A stretch of DNA of 64,000 nt from Gracilaria gracilis (GCA_030374805.1 JARGSG010000202.1:434001-498000); one strand, 5' to 3'; counted from the stretch's first letter, positions 43,592-56,520 are shown. Made by a program: numbers and translations. The notes: generated by a model not told the origin, from the sequence alone.

Positions 43592-44443
43592 TGTGGAGCA
43601 ACGCCTTTGGCGGGAAAAGCGCAGGCGCACGAAGACGTTCGGCATCTTCCCCTCAACAGGGCAGCACAGCGAATGGAGCACTCCGGGAATGACACAGCTA
43701 AGCCGGGTGTAAATCCGAGGTCAAACCGTCACGACAAGCGTCGGAGCGTTCGGCTGATTAGTAGTCGGTAGAGATCCACGTGTTCACACGGTCACGAGAT
43801 GAGTCCTCGAAAGAGAGTAGCACGGCAACGACAAGGTGTCGGAAACGGGCCACTGAAAACACGGCAAAAAGGCAAACCCGAAAAGGGGAGAAAGCAAACC
43901 ACCAGAGTGGGGAAAAGTCAGAGAGAATAAAGCAAACCAAATACAGGGGCGAGTATACGACAATAGGTCGGAACGAGACACACAAATAGTGGTTATACTC
44001 TGAGCGCCACAAGGGTCGGTAACTATATGTGAACAACGCAGTCGTCACTCCACTTGGAGGTGAACAATCCGCGAAGGCGTGATAGTTAGAGCCAGAAGCC
44101 CTTGCTTGGCAAGGGGCAGTTTACTTGGGGAAGCGGTGCTCAACCCTCTAAGTATTGAGCTCGGCGCACCACTGACAGTGAGTGCGCCGGGCAAAATTAT
44201 CTATAAAATATCTAAATAAATACAGCAATGCTGGATGCACGGCCTGCGGCATATCCGTGCTACACGTGTGCTATTCACACCCGCTAAGCGGCGCCTCGAG
44301 CCGTGCAATCCACGTGTACATGTGTGGAAATTACCTCAGCGAGGCGAAACGCTAATAGCGGTGTAGCTCACATATATCTACTAACGCATGATGCGGAAAT
44401 TAACTAAGTACCTCAAATCGCCTCCAAGGAGTGTTGTCTTACA
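43592..44443 (-). repeat. Element D 3' LTR
   Basis: 852 bases; on the minus strand it starts TGTAAGACAACACTCC after a polypurine tract (AAAGGAGAGGGATA, about 44444-44457). Confidence 0.92.
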
Positions 44444-45705
44444 TATCCCTCTCCTTTAGAGTGAGCCACGCCGTCGCAATGGCGGGTCGAACTCCCAACC
44501 GTGGGCATAAAAGCGCATCCCAGAAGTCTTCGAATTCCATCTCGCCTCGCGAAGATCAAGTCACTACCACTCGACAGTGCAAACCTGGCTCCAGCGAAGA
44601 TCAATCCTGTTCACCACAGTGGGCTTTTCGCTGTCGCGGTCCGCCCTCTGTTTCCAGGCCCATGAACTACGGTGTGGGATAACTGATTCGAGTCTGAGTC
44701 GCTCCACGAAGGTGGTTTTCAAATTTCTTTGAGTATCCCTCGGTATGAGGTGTTGCGACCCACATCCAAGTAGAAGAACCATTGCAGTCTTGCAGATCCG
44801 CGGTACATAGCCCTGAAAAGGTGCGCAGCTCATTTTGAGATCGATTTCATCACGCTTGAAGCGGTTCCCTCCACTCTGCAGCACAAAATCGGAGTGTGTT
44901 ACAGTACTGATTCTTCAAAGTCGGATAACGTTCGAACCAGTACAGCTGTGAAGAAACCTGATACAGTGTAGAAATCATTGAGCCCAGAGCTTTCATTTGA
45001 GACCAAGATTGTCGGGATTGAACACGATGGAATGGGAAAGCGCGGTCCATTTCAGTTCACCGAAATGCACTCTAAAAGTAGAATCCCGAACTTAAACGGC
45101 GCCATAACTCCGAAGTTCTTCGAGATACTTGACTTTCGTCTTCGCCAAACAGTTCATAGAAGTCCAGAATAACCTGGTGATGGTCCGTTAAGGAAAAGGA
45201 TTGAAACCCACCGAGTTACGGGTATTGCGCAGAAGGCCTCCAGAAAATACTGTAGCAGCAAGATACCCGAGATCGGAAATCGAGAACCATTACCAGAAAC
45301 GGCTGGGAATGAATTCCAACGCATCCTGCGGATACTGTGAAGACCGCAAGAGCGTGTCAACTCCAAAGTACTTCGCAGTAGGCCGTGACGAACATGGTTG
45401 AACATAGGCGACTGAACATTTCCGCCAGGGGCGTGTACAAGACAAACGGTATTCTCACCGGTAAATCAACGTGATGCGGACGGAGACAGCGCACCCTTCT
45501 GAAGGGAAAACCCATGCACACGTGGTCGTAATGAGAACCGTGAACCAGCGAGCTGGGAGAGAACCTCTCAGGATAATTAACCGAAAAAACAAACGTGGGC
45601 GACCGAAAACGACCCCAGTCGAACTCCGATCACAAAAACCAAATCTCCACTTCATCTTCATCTACTTCCTTCTAGGTGAGCTCGCTTCTTCCCCTTCGGG
45701 GCGTG
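44444..45705. other. Element D region between pol and 3' LTR
   Basis: It holds the polypurine tract and about 1.2 kb without a long frame. A plus-strand ATG at 44479 opens a 67-codon low-complexity frame (MAGRTPNRGHKSASQKSSNS), at the place where A, B and C have their antisense start. This may be the stump of a lost antisense gene, but no homologous block is visible. Confidence 0.4.
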
Positions 45706-48700
45706 TTATCCCACTTGGGCATTGACAATTGTCGCCGGGAGACCCGTGAGAGTACGCCGATGGTACTGCACCACTTTCGATCGTGGGAGGTGCTCGATTG
45801 GCTCATCCGAGTCAGCCTCGGGCCCGTAACCGTACCAATGTACGAGATACTGTATGTACCCCAACGGGTGGTATGAGTGTTCCACTATGTGGTCGACTAC
45901 GAACTCCTGTCGGAAGACTTCCCGGCCTTGCCGTGTGATTACGACATCCTTTGTCGGAGAGAACTCCGGCGGCATTCCCGTGTGTGGCAGTGCGTCGTTG
46001 CTCCGGTTAGACCGAGGTGTGTCCAAAAAGGTTGGTGGCACGGTACCTTTGCGGTGTGGTTCCCCACTTGGGTCGATTGTCACGCGTCTCGCGGTGTCGG
46101 TGTTCCTGATGCCTTGGTTCGGTAGAGTTCCTTCTCCCGCGGGAGTCCCAAGTGGGCGTACCGCAAGTTTTCGTGGTAGCAACCGTTTCGACGGAGTTGT
46201 GTGTGGCGTCGAACGCACTCGCGTCAACGGTAACCCTGATTGAACCGGCCTCTCCGTGGTGGTACGTGACGTTGTCAACGGATGGCCGTCATTGGTCTGC
46301 GCCGTGGCGTGTTCCGCCTCCGAATGCACGGGAGGTGTCAGCTCGGTTTGCCGACGTGGTTCGCTCACTGAGCTGATCTCCCTTACAGGTGTAGTCCGTG
46401 TGCTACGGTTGGCACTTCCCTGCTGGGCATTTAGCGACGTGTCTACGGTGTGACCCGCCTCAGGCGTGTTGGGAGACTTAGTCTCCGACGACTCTTCTCC
46501 GTCTTGGACGTGCGAGCTCAACGGCGCCTTAGGCGGTATTTCCACTCCGTTATGCGACGTAGTCACTCCAAGCGTGCTATGCGGCATAGGCAACGGCTTT
46601 GCCGGTAACGACTGAGTCTCCTTGGTCATGTCCCGCACAGCGGTAGTGTCTGGTGACGGTTCCGCTTCTGCGTTGACACGCGGCGACCTTGACGAGACGC
46701 CGGGCTCCCGAGAGGTCCTTGATTGTGCATTAGCGGTGTCTCTCTTCCGTGGTGCACGGTGTTCCTCACGCGACAGCGCGGAAGCATGACGATTAACGAG
46801 TCCCTCCCCCTCTTTAGATGGTGCGACATGGGGAGTGGGTGTCAACGCGCAAAGGCGGCGAATAATTACGCCATACGGCGGGGCTTCAGACAGCGAAGCA
46901 CCAGGGCGCGTAGAGTCCGATAACATCGGCAAATCAGAGATTCCCCTACTTGGGTGTGATACCTCCCTAGGGCGGTCGATCGGGGGTGGGTCCGGTGTGT
47001 CCGTAGTGTTCGTTTCCGCTTCTGCGGTAGAATGTCCACTTGATGGGTCGTTTCCCGCAGGCGGGGGTGCAAAAACCACGCGATCGCGGGAAATGCGTTC
47101 GTGTTGCTGACCCACCTCCACTACGACAGTGTCGGATTCCACAGCAATTGTCTTGAAGGGACCGTCGCCGACGGGTGAGAGCTTGTGGCGTTTCTCCTTG
47201 CCTGGGTTCCAATACTCGTTATGGATGAACACATAGTCCGCTTCTTTAAAGGCGGGTGGTCTTGGAGGGGATCGCTCATCGAAATCATGCTTATATGCGG
47301 CTTGTGACCGGGCCATTGACCGTTGTGCTGCAGGGACCAGCTTGGTAAGCCATGTCTGCCAGGTTTCCCTGTATCCCTTCGTCGAAGGAAATCGATCCAG
47401 CGTTGGCTGTGCTTCGAGCGCCACGGGCGGTGGGGTGCGAGACAGAACCAATTCAAATGGAGTCAATCCCGTAGTACGGTGTACCTGAGTGTTGTATGCG
47501 AATGTCAGCGCATCAGTGAACAGGTCCCACTTGGTGGGGTGATCAGCTACGTATGAACGGAATGCTGCTAACAGCGTCCGGTTAAACCGTTGAGCCTGCC
47601 CATTACACTGAAGGTGGTAGGTTGTCGTGAAGAGATTCTTGACATCCAGAATTCTGCATACATCCCCGAAGAACCGGGAGGCAAACTGTTTCCCGTTGTC
47701 GGAGAGTAGATTCACCGGTGAACCGTAGACGAATGCCCAATGGGTGACGAATGCTTGCGCAACCGTCAATGACGTGATTCTCCGTAATGGTACGGTACGA
47801 ACGAGCTTCGAGAAACGATCCATGATCACGAGTAGAAATTTGTTACGCCGCTTGGTAGCGAGAAACGGTCCCAAAATATCGATGGCTACGAATTCCAGGG
47901 GCGCCCTTGCGGGGAAGAGCTCTAACTTCGTCGCATGGCGGCGGAGCTTGACGCGATTCCGAGCACACTCGGGGCAGAACCGCACAGTTGCGTAGCAATC
48001 CACAGCCATTGCTGGCCAGTAGAATTTCCTTCGCAATGTAAGGTACAGTTTTCGTCCTCCGACGTGGTCACTAACTTTGGCATAGTGTGATAAGTGTAAC
48101 ACCCGAGATTGTAGGGCGTGTGGCACCACTATTTGTGGGTTTCCAGTTACCGTGCGAACGAGATATCCAATATCATTCACCCGAAAGGGGAGATCAGCTC
48201 CTCCATTGAGTTGCGCCCGAATCTTCGTGCAGTAGGGATCGCTGAATTGTTCCCTGACCATCTTCTCCGTTGTGACGGGTACGGAGTTCTCTGGTAGGGG
48301 GTTCGCACTTTCGCTGACAGCGAGTAGGTCATCCAGTTCCTGGTTAAAATCCAGTTCGTCTGCCCATTCCTCTTCGATATCATCCAGTTCACCTGCGGTG
48401 TAGTCGTCAACTGCGAAGCAGGGTATTTTCTCGTCATCGACGGCTAACGCTTCCCCTGTGGTGGGTAGGCGAGAAAGGGCGTCGGCTTGTGTATTGTTGG
48501 CGCCCTTCTTGTAGGCGACGTCGAAGTCAAACTCTGCAAGACGCAGTCTCCAACGCATTAAGTGGCCTGAAGGCTCCGATATGGAGAGTAACCATCTCAA
48601 GGATGAGTGATCCGTGTAAAAGGTGAAATGAGCACCCATGAGGTAGGAGCGTAGTGTGCATAACGCCCACGCTACTGCAAGACATTCCTTCTCCGAGACG

Positions 48701-50963
48701 GAGTAATTCTTCTCATGCACGTTCAACGAACGGGACCAGTACTCAATTGGCTTGCGTTCGACCTCTGGGGTGGTTTGAAACAAAGCGCAGCCTACCTGGT
48801 AGTCACTAGAATCCGTGCTCACGGTATATGAAAGTCCCGGTTTCGGTAGTGACAACACTGGTGCCGTGGGGACAGCCTCTTTGAGAGAGTTAAAGGCTTC
48901 CATCTGAGTAGACGTGAATGGTTCCAACTCAGGCGGTTGACCCTTCCGCAGAAGCGCGTTGAGAGGTACCGCAATGTCCGCGAAGTTGGGAATAAACCGT
49001 CTATAGACGTTGACTAATCCTAGAAAGGATCTCAGTTCAGTCTGGGTAGTCGGTTCCGTGGCCTGTTTCAGCGACTTCACACGAGCGTCCTCGATCATGA
49101 CACGTCCTGGACGGATTATGTGACCCAGATACTTGACAGTATCTGTGAAGAATTCGCATTTCCTCAGCTTGAGTGTCACTCCAGCGTCCCGTAACGTGGC
49201 CATTATGTCTCTCACATGTGTGAGGTGATCATCCAGATTATCTGAGAATACAATGACGTCGTCAGGTTAGACGAGACAAGTACGCCACTTAAAGCGGGCC
49301 AGTAGGATATCAATAGCACGCTGAAAAGTAGCGGGAGCCTTTATTAAACCAAAGGGAATCCGTTTAAAACCGTAGAGGTCAAAATGGGAGACAAACGCTC
49401 TCTTGTCCTGATCCTCCTTTCTCACTGGAACGTGCCAGTATCCCCAGTTAGCATCCAATGCCGTGAATACGGTAGCATTTCCGAGAGAATCGATGTATTC
49501 ATCCATACGTGGCATAGGGTACACGTCTTTGACGGTAAGAGCGTTTAGACGACGATAGTCGATACAGAAGCGCCAGGAACCATCCGGTTTCAGAGCCAGT
49601 ACCACTGGTGATGCCCACGGCGAATGTGCCGGTTCTATAACTCCTGCACGGAGCATCTTTTCCACCTGAAATTGCTCTTCTTTTTGGCCTTGGGCCCTGC
49701 CCTGTACGGATGTTGGGCTACTGGCCGAGAGTTCGGAAGGAGGTCAATCCGGTGTTCCGTGGTATTTATCTCTCCGAGAGAACCATCCCACATTGTGGTG
49801 AATTTACGAAGCATATCGCGCAGTCGTTTGCGGTGTGTCTCCGGAACATGTCCGAGGTCGAGTTCTTCCAATTTCTTCACTGGGTCCAATTGGTCGTAAC
49901 TCGTCGGAACGCGTGTCTTCTCTGTCTTGACAGGTTGCTGACCCGAGAGACTCGGCGACGGAGGCGAATGAGATTCAGACTCCTCCCCTTCCTTAGAGTG
50001 AACGATTCCGAGCACATCGGCAGCAGTCATCTTCGTCGGTACCAACGCAGTTGGATGCGGCATGACCGAGCCAATCACTTGGGTTTTCACCACATACTGG
50101 GTTGTTTTGCCTAGATTGGCTATCAAACCGTAAAACGGATTATCCGGTTCCACCTGGACCACCCTATTAGCAATGGCAAGAGAGTATTTATCATACATCG
50201 ACGGCAATGGCTGAACGATTCGTGAACCGTGTTGACGGGAATTCACGTGTACCCAGACTTGAGATTCTTGAGGCACGCGTGTCGCGGAGGCAACACGAAG
50301 CTTCGTAGATTCCCGAGAACTCGGTGGTGCTTTCGGCGCCGCAGGTAGAGGTACATGCTTCTTGGACGCATGCTTCAAAGGACGATGAACAATCGGCACG
50401 GACGAACCATCTTTCATTTCAATACACCTCTGGCGGGGCCTAATGGCATCGACGAAGCGGTCGCAAAAGTCACAACCCAAAATGACTGGGGCAGGCAGGG
50501 ACGGACAAACGACAAAGTCGAGCTTCACCACGCATGAGCCTAAGCGGATTACCAACTCGATGTATCCTACCGTTGACAACCGGTTGTTATTCGCGTCAGC
50601 GACGTCAGGAATGTCACCATGGCGAATGTGTGACCGCAAGGTGGGTAGCAATTCTGTTTCAACAATGAAGTTCGGACCTGCGCCTGTATCTAATACAGTG
50701 AGATAACGCACCATAAACTGGGGTGAAAGGCCAAGGTCGGCATAGACCTTGTAATTGAGCTTGGCCATCACCATAACTCTATCCGGCAACCGGTTATTTC
50801 TTACCCGTATCCACGGTCGACGAAGAACACCAAGGTGTTCTGAGTTCACGTCTTCGACGGCCTGTTTCCTCGAGAGGATTCGGACCTGGGAGCGAGGCAG
50901 GGACGCCTCGGGCGCCTTCAGCCTCAACTCTGAGGGCGCCTCTCCAAGAGAGGAGACTCCCAT
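45706..50963 (-). other. Element D pol region with chromodomain
   Basis: In sense order on the minus strand: protease (LDTGAGPNFIVETEL near 50690), reverse transcriptase (WRFCIDYRRLNALTV near 49560), RNase H (VSTDSSDYQVGCALFQ near 48810), integrase (FVAIDILGPF, LLSDNGKQF, CNGQAQRFNRTL between 47900 and 47570), a long proline/threonine-rich linker and a chromodomain (FVVDHIVEHSYHPLGYIQ, DSDEPIEHLPRSKVVQYHRR near 45850). Closely related to B. About two breaks. Confidence 0.88.
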
Positions 50964-50965
50964 AA

Positions 50966-53050
50966 TTAGTTTTTCTGAGCAGATTCCGCCTGAGGAGTAT
51001 GATCAGTGTTCTGACCCATTGATTCCTGGACACCAGCGGCAGAAGCGTCCGCAGTAGCGGTTGAATTTCCCTCGAGAGAGGTACGGGGGTGAGAGGTCAC
51101 CATGTTCTGGGCAATCGGAGCCGCAATTGTGCGTGGAATATCCATCTTCGCGCGGATGTACGATGCCATCGGAACAGAAGCCTTCTCCTCAGGTGAGAGG
51201 GATTCGTAGTTGGCAATGACTTTTGCCCATTCACGCATGGTTAAAACGCACTGCGGAGAAGTATGCTCTCGCGTATAGCAGAGGTGACAGATCAATCCAA
51301 CAATGGCTTTGACGTTCCGAGTATTCGAGAATCGCACCGCTGGGCGGGAAACTTGCCAGCCAGACCGTGAAGCCCGGGTTCCACCGTTCTCATATGACAG
51401 TCGAGGCGGTCGAACTCGGTTCGAATCTGCATACAGCAGTGTATTGTCCGGAGCCGTTTGAAACGAAGAATCCGTGGTTGATGGAAGCTCCGTTGTCGGG
51501 ATTGAAAGCACGTCGCTACGGGCAAAGTGCACCTGATCATACTCCTTATTGGAGTGTTCATCAGCCAGCATTGACGCCGACGGGGTTCCCGATTCCAACA
51601 TCAACGCTTTAGCGGACTTCAACCGGGTACCCGGGACTCGTGCGCGTAGCGCATCGCCTTCGGCGCGTGCATACTGCACCAGTTCCAAGTACGTAGTCTT
51701 ACGGTTCTCTTCACGGCGACGGGCCACTAGGGTACGTATAGCCGGGTCTAGTCCATCAACGAACATGGTACAACGCTCTTGAGCGGAATAAACATTGCCA
51801 CAACGGTGGAAGGCCTTATTCAGGCGCACCGAGTAATCGGTCTCCGTTTCGACGGGGCGTTGTTTGGTGTCTCTCAGAGCGAGGATAGCCGACTGGATGG
51901 CGGTACCAGTGGCATAGGACCTCAGTAGATACTGAACTGCTTCAGGCCAGCAAGTAACCTCTCCTTCAGAGGCGCGCGATGAACCTCTTACAGAGTTGTA
52001 CTGATCTTCCGCAAGTCCGCGTAGAAAATAGGGCAGCGCGACAAACGCCTGTCCTTCATTCATCCCAAGGATGTCGGCTTCCACTACAAAGCGTGATAGA
52101 AAATCCAACACCAAGATGGGATCATCGCCTGTAAACAGTTGATTACGGAGCGACAGCTGCATCCGTTTGATACAGTCTTTAACCTTTTCCGTCCCACGGG
52201 GAGTTCTATCCAATGAAAAGTCCTCCAAACGGTAATACCGGTATGACAAGAGCTTCTTGTAGAGCAGATTAGTAGGCTTCAACTCCTTTAATCCGGAGTG
52301 CTTCCTTCCCTTCGAGCGGGCGCGTATCACACCTTGGGTGGCTGATGACCGCTTTGAGCGTGACGGACGCTCACGAAGGCCTTCTTCTACCGGCGAGTCG
52401 GACGAATGAGACCCGGTTGACCGGCGTGAAAAAAGAGAAGATGCTGACGAATCAGAGTCGTAGTTCTTCCGCTCCTTGCGTGCTTTGGATCCACTGACCT
52501 TCTTGTCACGTTGTGAAACAGCAACCGGCTCAGCCGTGTGATTGCCTCCAACCAGGACGGTTTGTTCCACCGTTTCTAGACGGGCGCGGAGGCGAGTAAA
52601 CTTCTCAGCCACGTCCTCCACGAAATTAGTGGGTCCTCCGAAAGCTTCCAAGAGGGAGTTGACATCACCACGCAATACGCGGAGATCCTCAGAAAAGTCC
52701 TGCAAAGCAGTGTCCTCTACCTTCTTTCGAAGTAGCGACAACTCCTTAGCAAGGGTAGCATGGGCAGCCCGCGTGGAGCGGAGCTGCTCTTCTACAGTTA
52801 AGTGAGGGGTGTCATTGAAAGTAGCTCTCAGAGATGCCTCAGGGGCGGGACCAGCAACGGCAGGAGCCGGTCTTTCACCTTGATGAGGGTTGATCAACGA
52901 CGTGGGCGGAAGTAGAGTGGTCGTCGGAACAGCCTCAGTAGACGGCATCCCTTCGGTCTGGGACCGTGAACGAGTGGGGATCCGTGACGGAAGTGGCGGA
53001 TCCGATATTCCAGTCTGGCTGCGTGTCTTCGGACGATCTGACAGCGTCAT
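50966..53050 (-). other. Element D gag
   Basis: An unbroken frame of 694 codons from the ATG at 53050 (MTLSDRPKTRSQTGIS), aligned along its length with the gag of B (for example DPILVLDFLSRFVVEADILG, LKPTNLLYKKLLSYRYYRLE). It has a CCHC knuckle (CHLCYTREHTSPQC). The N-terminal third is predicted disordered and coiled-coil. Confidence 0.87.
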
Positions 53051-53188
53051 GACAAGAACAACCGTACAACTAGATAATCAACAGCCAATTGGCTGCGACT
53101 TCCAGTGAACTTCCAAATGGAGACAAGGGCAAAAGGACTAACCTCGCCAGGAGTGAATTCAGCAGTGAAGCTTCCGACAAACTAGTCG

Positions 53189-53206
53189 CTTCTAGATCAG
53201 GAGACC
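53189..53206 (-). other. Element D primer binding site
   Basis: On the minus strand GGTCTCCTGATCTAGAAG follows the LTR after 3 bases; it is the same core as in B and C with two or three changes. Confidence 0.65.
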
Positions 53207-53209
53207 CCT

Positions 53210-54061
53210 TGTGGAGCAACGCGTTTAGCGGGAAAAGCGCAGGCTCACGAAGACGTTCGAAATCTTCTCCTCGACAGTGCAGCACAGCGAACGGAGCACT
53301 CCGGGAATGACACAGCTAAGCCGGGTGTAAATCTGAGGTCAAACCGTCACGACAAGCGTCGGAGCGTTCGGCTGATTAGTAGTCGGTAGAGATCCACGTG
53401 TTCACACGGTCACGAGATGAGTCCTCGAAAGAGAGTAGCACGGCAACGACAAGGTGTCGGAAACGGGCCACTGAAAACACGCCAAAAAGGCAAACCCGAA
53501 AAGGGGAGAAAGCAAACCACCAGAGTGGGGAAAAGTCAGAGAGAATAAAGCAAACCCAATACAGGGGCGAGTATACGACAATAGGTCGGAACGAGACACA
53601 CAAATAGTGGTTATACTCTGAGCGCCACAAGGGTGGGTAACTATATGTGAACAACGCAGTCGTCACTCCACTTGGAGGTGAACAATCCGCGAAGGCGTGA
53701 TAGTTAGAGCCAGAAGCCCTTGCTTGGCAAGGGGCAGTTTACTTGGGGAAGCGGTGCTCAACCCTCTAAGTATTGAGCTCGGCGCACCACTGACAGTGGG
53801 TGCGCCGGGCAAAATTATCTATAAAATATCTAAATAAATGCAGCAATGCTGGGTGCACTGCCTGCGGCATATCCGTGCTACACGTGTGCTATTCACACCC
53901 GCTAAGCGGCGCCTCGAGCCGTGCAATCCACGTGTACATGTGTGGAAATTACCTCAGCGAGGCGACACGCTAATAGCGGTGTAGCTCACATATATCTACT
54001 AACGCATGATGCGGAAATTAACTAAGTACCTCAAATCGCCTCCAAGGAGTGTCGTCCTTCA
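53210..54061 (-). repeat. Element D 5' LTR
   Basis: 852 bases, followed on the right by GTCCG, the target duplication, and then the resumed Myb-like coding sequence. Confidence 0.92.
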
Positions 54062-55179
54062 GTCCGGAAGAGGAAAGAAGACACACCTCTTTGAAACGCA
54101 GGTACTTAAGCTGTTCAAACAGTTTACGGAGAAAAATCGTGTGAAATTTCCAACAGTAACCAATTTCGAACGAACCGGTGATTCAATTATTCAAAGGTAC
54201 AAGAAAGTAAGAGCTTGTTCTTTGAAGTATGAGTGAAATATCTTCGCAATCAACGCCAAGAATCCAACGGGCTGCCCTTCGGAAGGCGACATCGAAAGAG
54301 CCGCTTTGGTAGTATACAACGGAGACGCAACCATTGGTAATGTGTACAGTTACTTCAACGATTAAACACTCTCTGCTGTTAGCCCTTTTGCATATCGTCA
54401 AGCCATGGAATTTATGCGAGGCACGCACGGTTGGGATATGCTCATTGCATCCCGACAGACGTCAAAAGTTGTGCGACAAGCATCATTTTCGAGTGGTGCG
54501 GCTTCCACTACGTATACCTCTTTGGGACAGGATGTTGTAGCACCAACTGAGAACTCGCGGACTTTGGAAACAGATGGTGCGTCTGACCAAGGGACAGGGG
54601 TGGTTCATCTCCTTGGGGACAGCAGCGCCCTATTGGTAGTAAACGTGCTCTAGAAATTACCACGCAGGTTGCGGCACTGCACCGCGAGGCGGATGGTATT
54701 GATAAATTGGCAGAAGCGGCACACAAAAGGAACAAACTATGGGAACAATATATGTATATAAAACAGAAACAGTCTATGTTCAAGTTGTTTTCTATTCCTG
54801 GTACGGACCCAGCAATGCTTAATTGCTTTTTAGAATTGACAGAAAGAGAGGCATTGCGCCGACTGGAGCTTAGTATTTCCAGGAATGGCTCTACGGCTTC
54901 TGTCATTGAACAATCGCCACCAGCATTTTTTCTTCTCTTGATGCTACACATGCTATGGACGGTCATTTATTGAAAGCTTCTGCTGTTCTTTCATATGCGT
55001 CAGATACTACAGAAGCGAACGACTTTGTTCACGGAGGAGGTGCGGCAGACATTGGTCATTAGAAAACATATTAAAAATCTGCAGCTCTGCTGCAATTGTA
55101 TTCGAAAGGGTGTTGTGTTCACTTCGGGGATAATAATAGTAAAAGCCGAAGATTGTCCCGCTCAAGTCTGATTTCTATG

Positions 55180-56520
55180 CATCTCCCATAAATGTTGCCC
55201 CAAGGCTTTCTTTAATTTTCTGTGTAGCGTTTTTACTTTGATTTCATCGGTAATGTTTGCATGGCATTTCAGAAAACCTTGGACCGATTCATCTCAGATT
55301 GGCTCCAATACTAAATTTTTCCCGTCGTATTCTTCTGTAAAAATCGCGCTTTTACCGCCAACCCCGTCGCTACTGTACATTTCTCGTCTCACTTCCACCG
55401 TCATGTTATGTAGAATCACACACGCGTTAGCAATTACCCGCATTTTGCCGACTGTCCAAAGCTCAGAAGCGTAGAATAGGTACTTGAATCGCCGAAACGT
55501 ACGCCAAATAAGCGCTCTACAGACTTCCGCGCTCCTTCTTGTAGACTCCTAAATACCTTTTCGTTCGTAGTGTCTCCCTCCGAAATTGTTTTGATAAACA
55601 CCTTCCAATCTGGGTATATACCGTCCGTCAAATACTAGAACCAACTGAACACCTTACCGTCAATTGTATAAGAAGGGCACACCAGCGGGAATTGTCCACT
55701 CAAAACGTTTGAGAAATGCGTACTAAACTCCAGAATATTAAGATCATTAAAAAAGCCCGGCAAACCAAACTAAAACGACCACACCCAGAGGTCTAAGTCA
55801 CATATGGCTTCCATGCGCAGTGTTGGAACCCGTCTTTGCCCGTCATTAGACCCTTTAGGGCCTTTGGACAGTTTGTCCAAGTCCAACCAGCGCAGTCCAA
55901 GCAGCCGACGCAGCCTAGAACCCCAATCGCTGCAAACTTGCGCTCAATGCGCTTAAGATCTTACGCTGTAGGCTCCCGTAAGTATTTCCTTTCCCACCTA
56001 GCAACAACGCATTTGAAAAATTCGTTGAGACAGTTCGAGGCCGTTGTTTCGGAAATATTGAACAGATCGTCGCATAGGTCAGCAGGGATTCCGCAGGCCA
56101 ATTGTCTCTGTGCGCATAATACCTTGAGCAAAGGAGATATGCCAAGTTTCTCTGTTGCATCTGGATGCACTCCTTTCCTGAAGAACTCAGAGGTTGAAAC
56201 AATCGACGGGAACACTCGATTGAACACTGCCTTTGGCATGCGAAAGCGAACTTCAAATGACTCCTCCCTCTGATCTAGTCCGAACTGCCCGGTGACGGGC
56301 CTTCTTTGATCCATAGGCCAAAAGTATTTCTTCATGTACTACAGATTTGTACTGCCATAATCACGGGGAACGTTGCCCAATTCGGCAAAGAGGCTGCCAC
56401 CTGGCTGTAGGTTACAATACATTTGAGACAACGCCAAACCTGCCATATGCATCCACCCTGCAGCAACCAACTCACTGTCCTCGTCGTCTTCGAATGCAAG
56501 TATGAAATTACACGTAGCCA
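55180..56520 (-). pseudogene. PIF/Harbinger transposase, decayed
   Basis: Read on the minus strand from a likely ATG at 56520 (MATCNFILAFEDDEDSELVA). The N-terminal part (FRMPKAVFNRVFPSIV, LKVLCAQRQLACGIPADLC, FNISETTASNCLNEFFKC) is the usual helical region before the catalytic core. The DDE_Tnp_4 triad is visible in pieces: first aspartate in GCLDCAGWTWTNCPKALKG near 55890, second in a NDLNILE block near 55740, glutamate in ARKSVERLFGVRF near 55500, preceded by DGIYPDWKVFIKTISEG. The end has ACVILHNMTVEVRRE near 55410. There is an in-frame stop near 56337 and the later blocks fall in different frames, so it is a pseudogene. It converges with the Myb-like gene, the usual two-gene layout of these elements. 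Confidence 0.82.

Larger units (their letters stand above)
43592..54061 (-). mobile_element. Ty3/gypsy chromovirus D inside the Harbinger Myb-like gene
   Basis: LTRs of 852 bases lie at 43592-44443 and 53210-54061, running TGTGGAGC to a CA end on the plus strand. The flanks 43587-43591 and 54062-54066 are both GTCCG, the target duplication. The LTRs differ at about 21 sites (2.5 percent). Gag and pol on the minus strand are close relatives of B's. The element is nearly full-length with about two breaks in pol. It has only a short region (about 1.25 kb) between pol and the 3' LTR, and I could not match that region to the antisense protein of A, B and C. Confidence 0.93.
43507..54973 (+). pseudogene. 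Myb/SANT-like gene of a PIF/Harbinger transposon, split by element D
   Basis: The left part starts at the ATG 43507 with MGAGKRWSVPETVSACRALI and ASEDPKS and is cut at 43591. After element D and the duplicated GTCCG, coding resumes in the same frame at 54067 with GRGKKTHLFETQVLKLFKQF, then VTNFERTGDSIIQRYKKV. This tryptophan-rich trihelix pattern is the Myb/SANT-like DNA-binding domain of the second protein of PIF/Harbinger elements, which helps the transposase bind its ends. Further on, in shifted frames, come MEFMRGTHGWDML, RPIGSKRALEITTQV (near 54627) and a helical tail (EQYMYIKQKQSMFKLFSIPG, LTEREALRRLE), as in NAM-associated or Myb-like partners. At least two frameshifts lie after 54230, so the gene was probably dead apart from the insertion. 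Confidence 0.7.

Noticed and set aside
44479-44682. Plus-strand frame in element D as a member of the antisense protein family.
   Set aside because: Only position and low-complexity character agree; none of the shared blocks of A, B and C is visible, so it is noted only as a possible stump.
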